From the NCBI GenBank assembly GCA_900551355.1, contig URVR01000010.1, forward strand, positions 1 to 19,014: a stretch of 19,014 nt of DNA, read 5' to 3'. Within the stretch, counting starts at the first letter, position 1; each line of letters begins with the position of its first letter. The notes under the pieces are model-generated. The model saw only the letters and a program-made list of their open reading frames with translations. It was not told the origin of the DNA and did no database searches. Source of the stretch: an uncultured Eubacteriales bacterium (lineage in GTDB: Bacteria; Bacillota; Clostridia; Oscillospirales; Oscillospiraceae). Position numbers and translations under genes: made by a program. Positions 7,527-13,713 of this stretch are shown here, piece by piece.

Positions 7527-7916
7527 ATGACCGAACAGGCGCTTTGCCAAAAAGCCATTGCCATGCTGGACATGGCCTACGTCCCTTACTCCCACTTCCC
7601 GGTGGGCGCGGCCCTGCTGTGCAAGGACGGCACGGTGTTCACCGGCTGCAACATCGAAAACGCCGCCTACGGCGCCACCATCTGCGCCGAGCGCACCGCC
7701 ATCTTCAAGGCCGTCAGCGAGGGACAGCGGGACTTCGACACCCTCGTCATTGCCGGGCGCAGCGACGACTACTGCGTGCCCTGCGGCACCTGCCGGCAGG
7801 TGATGATGGAGTTCGCCCCCGAGCTGACCGTCATCTGCCTGAACAAAAACGGCGAGAGCAAAAAGTTCGCCCTGAAGGAGCTGCTGCCCTACGGCTTTGA
7901 CCAGTCCTGGTTATAA
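7527..7916 (+). CDS. cdd: Cytidine deaminase
   Basis: Zinc enzyme converting cytidine and deoxycytidine to uridine and deoxyuridine in pyrimidine salvage. At 129 aa it is the short tetrameric type. Substrate and zinc motifs are intact: GCNIENAAYG (residues 40-49), CAE with zinc ligand Cys53 and catalytic Glu55, and PCGTCRQ with Cys86 and Cys89. ATG 7527 was chosen because AGGAGG (7513-7518) lies 8 nt upstream; a longer frame extends back into the ABC gene end but has no family match. It follows the exporter genes by 41 nt on the same strand and may be read from the same transcript. Its product would feed the uridine phosphorylase encoded near 12.9 kb. Confidence 0.96.
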   Translation: MTEQALCQKAIAMLDMAYVPYSHFPVGAALLCKDGTVFTGCNIENAAYGATICAERTAIFKAVSEGQRDFDTLVIAGRSDDYCVPCGTCRQVMMEFAPELTVICLNKNGESKKFALKELLPYGFDQSWL

Positions 7917-7918
7917 GC

Positions 7919-8022
7919 ACCGGCGGTTATTTTCCGCCAACTCGTCGTTACGGGCGCTTGAAATAAACCCATTATTCCTGCGCTTCCGCGCCTCGATTTG
8001 ACGGAAAATCTCGCGCCGGCGG
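7919..8022. repeat. Long imperfect intergenic palindrome
   Basis: The segment ATTTTCCGCCAACTCG (7930-7945) is matched in inverted orientation by 7994-8009, with 14 of 16 positions pairing. A flanking CCGGCG pairs further out at a small offset, near 7920 and 8016-8021. A weaker internal pairing, AATAA/TTATT (7962-7974), is near the centre. There is no T run, so it is not an ordinary terminator. It sits right after cdd and before a clear terminator. It may be an RNA-folding element or a small palindromic repeat; its function is unknown. Confidence 0.4.
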
Positions 8023-8053
8023 CGTTTGGCAAGAGTTTCCAAGGAACAAAATG

Positions 8054-8089
8054 AAGCGCGGCTGCGTCTCAATCATAGCCGCGCTTTTT
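8054..8089 (+). terminator. Intrinsic terminator after cdd
   Basis: AAGCGCGGCT (8054-8063) pairs perfectly with AGCCGCGCTT (8077-8086) and is followed by a run of five T. It should end the marR-ABC-cdd transcript. It lies only 50 nt before the next lipoprotein gene, for which I see no convincing separate promoter. Confidence 0.75.
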
Positions 8090-8139
8090 CCCCTGCATAC
8101 CCCCGGCGCGGAGACATTGAAGATTTGGAGGATATTTCC

Positions 8140-8697
8140 ATGAAGAAGATGATTTCCCTTGTACTGGCCGCCGTGCTGGTGCTGAGTCTGGCCGCCTGCG
8201 GCGATAAGAACAACGCCAGTGACGGCAACCCCGTACGGCCCACCAGCGCCCTGAACATACTGGAGACGGTATGGAACACCTACGGTGAGGACGAGAAGTT
8301 TGCCGTTGTCGGCGGTGATTTTTCTGAGGCCAACACCCGCGAGGACGCTCCCGGCGTCTTCGACCTGAAGGACCGTGCGCTGGCGGACAGTGAGCTGGGT
8401 CTGCCGGAGACCGCTGCGGTGGATGAGGCCGCGTCCCTTGTCCACATGATGAACGCCAACACCTTCACCGCCGCTGCCTACCACGCCACCGGCGACACCG
8501 CTGAGCTGGCACAGCAGCTGCGGGACAACATCATGCAGCGTCAGTGGATGTGCGGCTTCCCCGATAAGCTGGTCGTGGCCGAGGTGGGTGAGTATGTGGT
8601 CACCGTCTTCGGTGCAGATGAGCTGGTGGACACCTTCATGACCCACCTGAACGGCATCTACGGCGTCAGCGCCACCTACGATGAGGCCATTCTGTGA
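8140..8697 (+). CDS. Lipoprotein, DUF4358-like
   Basis: Protein of 185 aa with a lipoprotein signal: MKKM, a hydrophobic stretch (residues 5-17) and lipobox LAAC with Cys20 as the predicted lipidation site, so it should be anchored to the outer face of the membrane. The body is acidic. The stretches NIMQRQWMCGFPDK and VGEYVVTVFG resemble DUF4358 proteins of Clostridia; this is recognition by eye and the weakest part of the call. The start was set by GGAGG with 8 nt spacing to ATG 8140; a longer frame begins before the terminator and lacks a signal. The stop codon overlaps the start of the next gene by 4 nt, so the two are translationally coupled. No enzymatic motif is seen. Confidence 0.65.
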   Translation: MKKMISLVLAAVLVLSLAACGDKNNASDGNPVRPTSALNILETVWNTYGEDEKFAVVGGDFSEANTREDAPGVFDLKDRALADSELGLPETAAVDEAASLVHMMNANTFTAAAYHATGDTAELAQQLRDNIMQRQWMCGFPDKLVVAEVGEYVVTVFGADELVDTFMTHLNGIYGVSATYDEAIL

Positions 8698-9626
8698 CAC
8701 GGAGGATGGTGCAGCGGGGCGGCTTCCTGCTGCTGGCGGCGGCACTGCTGCTGGGCGCGGCAAGGCTCCCCGGCCATACGGCGGAGCCGCCTACGCCGGC
8801 GGATGCGGTGTACGTCTACGACGGCTACGCCGCCAGAACGGACGCGGCCTTTGACGCCGCGTCGCTGGACCGTGCCGCCTACCGCTTTCAGCATCTGCAC
8901 GACCTGTATTTCGCTGGACGCGGCATCTATCTGGCGGTGGTGCCGGACAAGGCGCTGTTCACCGTGCCGCCGGAGGGCTATACGCCCGCCGGGGCGGCGG
9001 AGACGGCGGACGATCTGTGCAGCGCGCTGGATTTCCTGACGCCGGTGGACATCGCCGGCGGCCTGACGCTGGCGGACTACTACCGCACGGATCCCCACTG
9101 GCGGCAGGAGCAGCTGCGTCCTGTGGCCGACACGCTGCTGACCGCCATGGGCGCGCCGGTGCCGGACACGCGGGAGGAGAGCCTGTGCGCGCTGGAGGGG
9201 GCGTTTCACGGCAGCTACTGGGGAAAGACCGAGGAACCACTGGAGCCGGATACGCTGTCCTATCTGACCTCCCCTGTGCTGGAGGGCTGCACCGTCCATA
9301 ACTACGAGACGGACACCGACGGCGGGGTGTACGACTTCGACGCCGCCCAGGACGCGCCCTACGACCTGTTCCTGTCCGGCAGCCGCTCCCTGCTGCGCAT
9401 CGACAGCCCCGACGCCCTGTCCGACCGGACGCTGGTGGTGTTCCGGGACTCCTTCGGCAGCAGCCTGATCCCCCTGCTGGCGGAGAGCTACCGCACGGTC
9501 TACGCCGTGGACATCCGGTATCTGTCCTCCGACCTGCTGGGCCGGTTCGTGGACTTCCCCGCCGACGCGGACGTGCTGCTGCTGTACAGCACCACCGTTC
9601 TGCACAACAGCATCACCCTGAAGTGA
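8694..9626 (+). CDS. DHHW/AlgJ-like secreted protein
   Basis: Protein of 310 aa with an N-terminal signal or anchor (hydrophobic residues 11-23 after a basic start), so it acts outside the membrane. DYYRTDPHW (residues 128-136) corresponds to the TDxHW motif of the DHHW and AlgJ/AlgX SGNH-like families, here with Pro in the third position (Asp133, His135). RDSFGSSLIP (251-260) supplies the candidate nucleophile Ser253, and RYLSSDLL is the usual following strand. Family members are linked to acylation of exported polysaccharides, often beside an MBOAT acyltransferase; none is present here. GTG 8694 overlaps the TGA of the lipoprotein gene; ATG 8706 is possible but sits directly against a GGAGG. 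Function in this organism is inferred only. Confidence 0.75.
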   Translation: MTRRMVQRGGFLLLAAALLLGAARLPGHTAEPPTPADAVYVYDGYAARTDAAFDAASLDRAAYRFQHLHDLYFAGRGIYLAVVPDKALFTVPPEGYTPAGAAETADDLCSALDFLTPVDIAGGLTLADYYRTDPHWRQEQLRPVADTLLTAMGAPVPDTREESLCALEGAFHGSYWGKTEEPLEPDTLSYLTSPVLEGCTVHNYETDTDGGVYDFDAAQDAPYDLFLSGSRSLLRIDSPDALSDRTLVVFRDSFGSSLIPLLAESYRTVYAVDIRYLSSDLLGRFVDFPADADVLLLYSTTVLHNSITLK

Positions 9627-9673
9627 CCGGCGGCATAGACTGTGGTGGACACCTTACAAGGAGGCCATGACCC

Positions 9674-9898
9674 ATGGCGTACACATTGGCACAGCTGCGC
9701 CCCGGCGAGAGCGGCTGCGTGGCCGCGCTGGATTTTCCGCCACAGAAGGCCCGCCGCATGGCGGATCTGGGCTTTCTCCCCGGCGGATGGGTGACGGCGC
9801 TGCACACGGCGCCCTTCGGCGGCATCACCGCCTATCAGGTGCTGGACACCGTGATCGCCCTGCGGGATACCGACGCCCGCCGCATCGCACTGCAATAA
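9674..9898 (+). CDS. feoA: FeoA-domain protein
   Basis: Small cytosolic SH3-like protein of 74 aa, the usual FeoA length. MAYTLAQLRPGESGCVAAL and RRMADLGFLPGGWV match the FeoA pattern (the conserved 'R..DLG..PG' segment), and the protein ends with an FeoA-type beta strand, VIALRDTDARRIAL. FeoA supports FeoB-dependent Fe(II) uptake. ATG 9674 was chosen because AGGAGG (9659-9664) lies 9 nt upstream; an earlier ATG at 9667 in another frame is too close. It follows the DHHW gene by 47 nt and is closed by a strong terminator. It is distant from feoB and on the opposite strand, which is unusual. It could instead be an accessory FeoA paralogue. Confidence 0.85.
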   Translation: MAYTLAQLRPGESGCVAALDFPPQKARRMADLGFLPGGWVTALHTAPFGGITAYQVLDTVIALRDTDARRIALQ

Positions 9899-9936
9899 AA
9901 AAAGATGACGTTCCCAATACGGAACGTCATCTTTTT
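9899..9936. terminator. Bidirectional terminator between feoA and the G3E operon
   Basis: AAAAAGATGACGTTCC (9899-9914) and GGAACGTCATCTTTTT (9921-9936) pair perfectly over 16 bp with a 6-nt loop. T runs on both strands serve the convergent feoA (plus) and G3E (minus) transcripts. Confidence 0.92.
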
Positions 9937-9957
9937 GCATAATTCTACACCTTGTGA

Positions 9958-10887
9958 TCAGAAGGACACCATTTCGTTGGCGGGCTTGGTGGTGGCGGCG
10001 ATGCTGCTGACGTACAGCACGGGGCCTTCGCCCTGATAGGCGTCGCACTTCTCCTTCTTCACGGTGGCGTGGATCTTCACCCACTCCTTGTCCTTGAAGT
10101 TCTCCAGCCCCTCACCCCGGCAGACCAGCGCCAGGAACTGCATATCCTTGTCGCAGCAGACCATGGCGAAGCGGCCCGGGCAGTGGACGCCCTTGAACTT
10201 CTTGGAGTGGCACATGATGGCCTTGAAGGACACCTCCACGCCCTCGTAGCGGCCGGGGTTGTCCATCATGTCCACATACCAGATGCCGTAGTCGTCGTCG
10301 GGCACCTCCAGCTTGCCGCCGGACAGGTCAAAGGGGGACATCTCCGGGGTCACATACTCCTCGCTGGTGCCGTCGGTGTTCTCCAGATAGATGTCGGCGC
10401 GGCGGTTCACCATCCGTAGGTTGCGGCTGCGCAGCTGGGTGCGGAGCTGCTCGTCGCAGCGGTTGAAGATCAGCAGGTCGGCGTTGGAAATCTTCTCCAT
10501 CATCAGCTGGCCCATGTTGCGGACGTATGGCTCAAAGGTGTTGGCGTCCACCAGGCACATGATCTGGTACAGGATCCAGTTGGCGGGCAGACCCTCCCGG
10601 TGCAGCGGCTCGATGGCCCACATGCCGTTGTACTCGATGATGACCTGCTTGGGGCGGTACTGCTTTTCCAGCTTCTTGAAAAGCTCCGGCGTCATCTGCT
10701 CCGGCTCGTCGATGGTGTAGGTGAACACGTTGCCCAGCACCTTGGGATCGTAGGCCGTCTCGCCCTCCTCGCAGCACAGCAGCAGCGTCCGATCCTCGGC
10801 GGCAAAGCCGTCCTGCAGGATGCCGTTGATGAAGCTGGTCTTGCCGGAATCCAGAAAGCCGGCGATGAGATAAACAGGAATATCCAT
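9958..10887 (-). CDS. G3E GTPase fused to a TIGR03943-like C-terminal domain
   Basis: Protein of 309 aa. The N-terminal G3E (CobW/COG0523) domain has Walker A GFLDSGKT (residues 10-17), an EYNGMW segment (85-90) where the family usually has E-P/T-x-G, and a guanine-specificity motif NRCD (142-145). It lacks the CxCC metal motif that defines most COG0523 metallochaperones. The C-terminal part (about 205-309) resembles the OB-like end of TIGR03943/DUF1980 proteins, with RFAMVCCDKD and the closing WVKIHATV and GPVLYVSSI strands, and has Cys226, Cys236, Cys244, Cys245 and Cys256. Separate G3E and TIGR03943 genes are commonly paired, so this looks like their fusion. ATG 10887 has a GAGGT upstream; a longer frame runs back into the neighbouring gene. 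It follows the His-rich G3E gene by 17 nt, in one operon. Likely role: metal (zinc or other) allocation; the metal is not shown by sequence. Confidence 0.82.
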   Translation of the reverse strand: MDIPVYLIAGFLDSGKTSFINGILQDGFAAEDRTLLLCCEEGETAYDPKVLGNVFTYTIDEPEQMTPELFKKLEKQYRPKQVIIEYNGMWAIEPLHREGLPANWILYQIMCLVDANTFEPYVRNMGQLMMEKISNADLLIFNRCDEQLRTQLRSRNLRMVNRRADIYLENTDGTSEEYVTPEMSPFDLSGGKLEVPDDDYGIWYVDMMDNPGRYEGVEVSFKAIMCHSKKFKGVHCPGRFAMVCCDKDMQFLALVCRGEGLENFKDKEWVKIHATVKKEKCDAYQGEGPVLYVSSIAATTKPANEMVSF

Positions 10888-10904
10888 ACGGGCTACCTCA
10901 TGTC

Positions 10905-12098
10905 TTACAGGCCGAACAGCGCGGCCAGCTTGTCCTCTTTCAGGTCGGAGCCGATGACGCACAGGCGGCCGGTGTAGTCGGCGGCGCCGAAGCGCACCTG
11001 ATGCTCCTCCGGTACGAAGTCAAAGTGCAGCCACTTGCCGTCCTCGCTGTGGACGATGCCCTTGGCGCGGAGGATGGCGCCGTAGTCGCCGCTGTCCAAC
11101 GCGGTGAGGATGGTTTCCAGCTCGGCCTCGGTGAACACCTTCACCGTCTCCACGCCCCAGCTGGTGAACACCTCATCGGCGTGATGATGGTGATGGTGGC
11201 AGCCGCAGTGGGGATCGTCGCACTCCTCGCCGTCGTGGTGATGGTGGTGCTCGTGCTCCTCGTGGTCATGATGATGCTCATGCTCGTCATGGTCGTGGTG
11301 GCAGCAGTGGTCGTGATCGTCATCATCGTCATCGTGGTGATGATGGCAGCAGTGATCGTGGTCGTGGTCATCCTCGTCATGATCGTGGTGATGCTCGTGG
11401 TGGTCGTCCTCCTCATCGTGATCATGGTGATGGTGGTGATGCTCTGCCTCATCGGCCTCGTGCTCGGCACGCATACGCGCCAGCAGCTCATCGGCCAGGG
11501 ACACCTTTTCGATGGCGCTGAGGATGGTCTTGCCGTCCAGCTGGTCCCACGGGGTGGTGAGGATGGCGGCGTCGGGGTTCTTCTCACGCAGCAGGGCCAC
11601 GGCGGCCTCCAGCTTCTCCTGATTCAGTTTCTGGGTGCGGGAGAGGATGATGGTGCCGGCGGACTCGATCTGGTTGTTGTAGAACTCGCCGAAGTTCTTC
11701 ATGTAGACCTTCACCTTGGTGGCGTCGGCCACGGTGACGAAGCTGTTGAGCTGCATGTCCGGCACGTCCTTGACGGTGTTCTCCACCGCCACGATGACGT
11801 CGCTGAGCTTGCCCACGCCGGACGGCTCGATGAGGATGCGGTCGGGGGCGAACTGCTGATGTACGTCCTTCAGCGCCTTGTTGAAGTCGCCCACCAGGGA
11901 GCAGCAGATGCAGCCGGAGGACATCTCGCTGATCTGGACGCCGGACTCCTTCAGGAAGCCGCCGTCGATGCTGATCTCGCCGAACTCGTTTTCAATGAGC
12001 ACCAGCTTTTCGCCCTGAAAGGCCTCGGCCAGCAGCTTCTTGATGAGCGTGGTCTTGCCGGCGCCCAGGAAACCGGATACGATGTCGATTTTTGTCAT
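10905..12098 (-). CDS. CobW/COG0523 G3E GTPase with long His-rich metal-binding insert
   Basis: Protein of 397 aa. The G3E domain has Walker A GFLGAGKTT (residues 9-17), ENEFGE (36-41), the metal motif CICC (63-66) and EPSG (91-94). The position of the guanine-specificity NKxD motif reads SRTQ (153-156), so nucleotide specificity is uncertain. Residues 220-306 hold 43 histidines and 7 cysteines among Asp/Glu, ending in CDDPHCGC and six His. The C-terminal CobW domain (about 309-397) is complete, with WLHFDFVPEEHQVRFG. Start ATG 12098 has GAAGG 7 nt upstream. It is first in a two-gene operon with another G3E protein. Such proteins deliver or store transition metals (zinc, nickel, cobalt); the His-rich insert suggests storage or buffering. 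No Zur-type box was seen upstream. Confidence 0.92.
   Translation of the reverse strand: MTKIDIVSGFLGAGKTTLIKKLLAEAFQGEKLVLIENEFGEISIDGGFLKESGVQISEMSSGCICCSLVGDFNKALKDVHQQFAPDRILIEPSGVGKLSDVIVAVENTVKDVPDMQLNSFVTVADATKVKVYMKNFGEFYNNQIESAGTIILSRTQKLNQEKLEAAVALLREKNPDAAILTTPWDQLDGKTILSAIEKVSLADELLARMRAEHEADEAEHHHHHHDHDEEDDHHEHHHDHDEDDHDHDHCCHHHHDDDDDDHDHCCHHDHDEHEHHHDHEEHEHHHHHDGEECDDPHCGCHHHHHHADEVFTSWGVETVKVFTEAELETILTALDSGDYGAILRAKGIVHSEDGKWLHFDFVPEEHQVRFGAADYTGRLCVIGSDLKEDKLAALFGL
11180..11440. repeat. Low-complexity His/Asp codon repeat inside the G3E gene
   Basis: The DNA is a run of imperfect GTG/ATG/GTC trinucleotides (on the minus strand CAC, CAT, GAC, GAT, GAG) encoding residues 220-306 of the G3E protein. 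Such tracts can change length by slippage, and short-read assembly may collapse them, so the true length is uncertain. Confidence 0.85.
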
Positions 12099-12151
12099 AG
12101 TAAAACCTTCTTTTCTCTGCCGCCTGCGGCGGCACATATTCTTTCTCTCAT

Positions 12152-12179
12152 ATCATATCCCATTTTTCCGAAAAAGCAA
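12152..12179 (-). promoter_or_regulatory. Promoter of the G3E operon
   Basis: Leftward -35 TTGCTT (12179-12174), 16-nt spacer, -10 TATGAT (12157-12152). The leader then contains a short GCCGCC-TGC-type inverted repeat (about 12120-12134) before the ribosome binding site. Confidence 0.55.
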
Positions 12180-12181
12180 GT

Positions 12182-12212
12182 GGGCGCAGGGAAAAACTGT
12201 CTCCCTGCGCCC
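12182..12212 (-). terminator. Hairpin after the small lipoprotein gene
   Basis: GGGCGCAGGGA (12182-12192) pairs with TCCCTGCGCCC (12202-12212), a perfect 11-bp stem. On the minus strand a run of five T follows after a gap of 6 nt (12175-12171), so termination is likely but not textbook. The T run overlaps the -35 region of the G3E promoter. Confidence 0.6.
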
Positions 12213-12232
12213 CGTTGCGGCGTATGTGTCCG

Positions 12233-12643
12233 CTACCAGCTGGTGTTTTCGCCGTCGTTGAGGAAGCCGTCTCTGTCGTGGACATAGCCGTTTTCCAGCA
12301 TCTGGCGGAAGGTGGCGGTGCTCTCCGCGCCCCGCCGCAGGGTGCTGCGGCCCATGCGGGCGTTGTCCTGCGTGTCGCTGGGCAGGGCGTCGTCGCCGGT
12401 GCCCTGGGTGTTCTCCTGGGAGCCGGCGGCGCCGCCCACGCTGGCGCCGGGCTGGGTAGGCGTGTCGGTGCCGTTCTGCCAGCTGCCGCCGGTGCCGTTG
12501 TCCTGCTGGGCGTTCTGGCTCTGGTTGGTGTCGGGCCTGGTCTGGCCGTTGGCACCGCCTGCGTCGTTCCGGTTTTTATCGCCGCAGGCCGTCAGCACCA
12601 CGGCCAGTGCCAGCACCGCCAGGATCATAAAAAATTGCTTCAT
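12233..12643 (-). CDS. Small lipoprotein, unknown function
   Basis: Protein of 136 aa. It has a signal sequence with lipobox LTAC and Cys20, then a low-complexity Gly/Asn/Gln/Thr/Asp linker (about residues 21-95), then a compact C-terminal motif, FRQMLENGYVHDRDGFLNDGEN (in two parts: FRQMLENGYVH and DRDGFLNDGEN). I recall similar endings (MLxNxxVHDxDGxLxDxEN) in small lipoproteins of related Clostridia, but no function is known to me. AGGAGG is 12-13 nt upstream of ATG 12643. It shares the start ACGDKN after the lipobox with the lipoprotein at 8140-8697, but the rest is unrelated. It is divergent from udp. Confidence 0.7.
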   Translation of the reverse strand: MKQFFMILAVLALAVVLTACGDKNRNDAGGANGQTRPDTNQSQNAQQDNGTGGSWQNGTDTPTQPGASVGGAAGSQENTQGTGDDALPSDTQDNARMGRSTLRRGAESTATFRQMLENGYVHDRDGFLNDGENTSW

Positions 12644-12768
12644 GCCGAAGTGACCTCCTTTTGCTCATCGTGCGCGTTGCGCCGCAGTTAGTATCCGCCT
12701 GCGGCGGCGCTCGTAGCCGTGCAGAATGCTGGCGAAACTTGCATTTTCTGGATTTGCCGCAGGAAACG

Positions 12769-12797
12769 TTGCTTTTTGCGGCTGCGTGTGGTATAAT
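12769..12797 (+). promoter_or_regulatory. Promoter of udp
   Basis: TTGCTT (12769-12774), 17-nt spacer, TATAAT (12792-12797). The leader of about 80 nt contains a small GGCGG-CTATCA-CCGCC hairpin (near 12843-12858) before the AGGAGGT that serves udp. Confidence 0.75.
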
Positions 12798-12884
12798 TAA
12801 TATTCAAAGATCAGCACAAACGATAACAAAACGTATTTTTCCGGGCGGCTATCACCGCCTGTATAGTTTTCAGGAGGTCAGACC

Positions 12885-13664
12885 ATGCAAAAACTGGAAA
12901 AACAGTATCACATCCACTGCGTGGAGGGCGACGTGGGCCGCTATGTGATCCTGCCCGGCGATCCGGGCCGCTGTGAGAAGATCGCCGCGCTGTTTGACGA
13001 TGCGCATTTCGTGTCCAGCAACCGGGAGTACACCGTTTACACCGGCACGCTGCTGGGGGAGAAGGTCTCCGTCTGCTCCACCGGTATCGGCGGGCCGTCT
13101 GCGTCCATCGCCATGGAGGAGCTGCACAACATCGGCGCGGACACGTTCATCCGCGTGGGCACCTGCGGCGGCATAGATCTGGATGTCCGCAGCGGCGACG
13201 TGGTGGTGGCCACCGGCGCCATCCGCTTTGAGCACACCAGCCGGGAGTACGCGCCCATCGAGTACCCGGCGGTGGCTGACTTCGAGGTGACCACCGCGCT
13301 GGTGCAGGCGTCCAGAGCGCTGGGCAAGCGGACGCAGGTGGGCGTCGTCCAGTGCAAGGATGCGTTCTACGGCCAGCACAGCCCGGCGAAGATGCCGGTA
13401 TCCTACGAGCTGCTGAACAAGTGGGAGGCGTGGAAGCGCCTGCACGTCAAGGCCAGCGAGATGGAGTCCGCCGCGCTGTTCGTGGTGGCGGACGCGCTGG
13501 CGTGCCGGTGCGGCTCCTGCTTCCATGTGGTGTGGAACCAGGAGCGGGAGGCCGCCGGCCTGGATCAGGACATGAGCGAGGACACCACCTCCGCCGTGCA
13601 GGTGGGCGTGGAGGCGCTGAAGCTGCTGATCCGGGCGGACCGGGAGAAGGCGGCGCAGACATAA
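12885..13664 (+). CDS. udp: Uridine phosphorylase
   Basis: Cytosolic NP-I family phosphorylase of 259 aa that splits uridine to uracil and ribose-1-phosphate. The phosphate and nucleoside motifs match E. coli Udp closely: VILPGDPGRCEKIAALFD (residues 21-38), SVCSTGIGGPSASIAMEEL, DTFIRVGTCGGI, FAP-like YAPIEYPAVADFEVTTALV, DAFYGQ and the ribose-binding ASEMESAALF. Length is as expected (E. coli 253 aa). AGGAGG lies 9 nt before ATG 12885. It has its own promoter and ends at the 46-bp palindromic terminator. With cdd at 7.5 kb it gives a cytidine-to-uracil salvage route. The C-terminal substrate loop has HVVWNQEREA, diverged from E. coli, so activity on deoxyuridine or thymidine is possible. Confidence 0.9.
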   Translation: MQKLEKQYHIHCVEGDVGRYVILPGDPGRCEKIAALFDDAHFVSSNREYTVYTGTLLGEKVSVCSTGIGGPSASIAMEELHNIGADTFIRVGTCGGIDLDVRSGDVVVATGAIRFEHTSREYAPIEYPAVADFEVTTALVQASRALGKRTQVGVVQCKDAFYGQHSPAKMPVSYELLNKWEAWKRLHVKASEMESAALFVVADALACRCGSCFHVVWNQEREAAGLDQDMSEDTTSAVQVGVEALKLLIRADREKAAQT

Positions 13665-13710
13665 GCACAAAAAACATCCGCAGGGACGTCCCTGCGGATG
13701 TTTTTTGTGC
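13665..13710. terminator. 46-bp perfect palindrome, bidirectional terminator
   Basis: The left arm, 13665-13687, is the exact reverse complement of the right arm, 13688-13710, with no unpaired centre. It contains CATCCGCAGGGAC/GTCCCTGCGGATG with A6 and T6 tracts. It lies between the convergent udp and carbonic-anhydrase-like genes, 3 nt from the latter's stop codon. Confidence 0.93.
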
Positions 13711-13713
13711 GTG

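Noticed and set aside
12120..12134. A 14-base segment CCGCCTGCGGCGGC repeated near 12690-12705, possible shared regulatory element
   Set aside because: Short, self-complementary and GC-rich, so chance recurrence in this genome is likely; no consistent position relative to promoters.
11001..12287. Long hydrophobic plus-strand frame that looks like a multi-helix membrane protein
   Set aside because: It is the complement of the His/Asp codon repeat of the G3E gene, where GTG/ATG/GTC triplets read as Val/Met; no RBS or family match.
12644..12884. Possible riboswitch or small RNA in the 241-nt divergent region between the lipoprotein and udp
   Set aside because: Only the udp promoter and a small 5-bp hairpin are visible; no riboswitch motif was recognised and no clear promoter for the lipoprotein was found.
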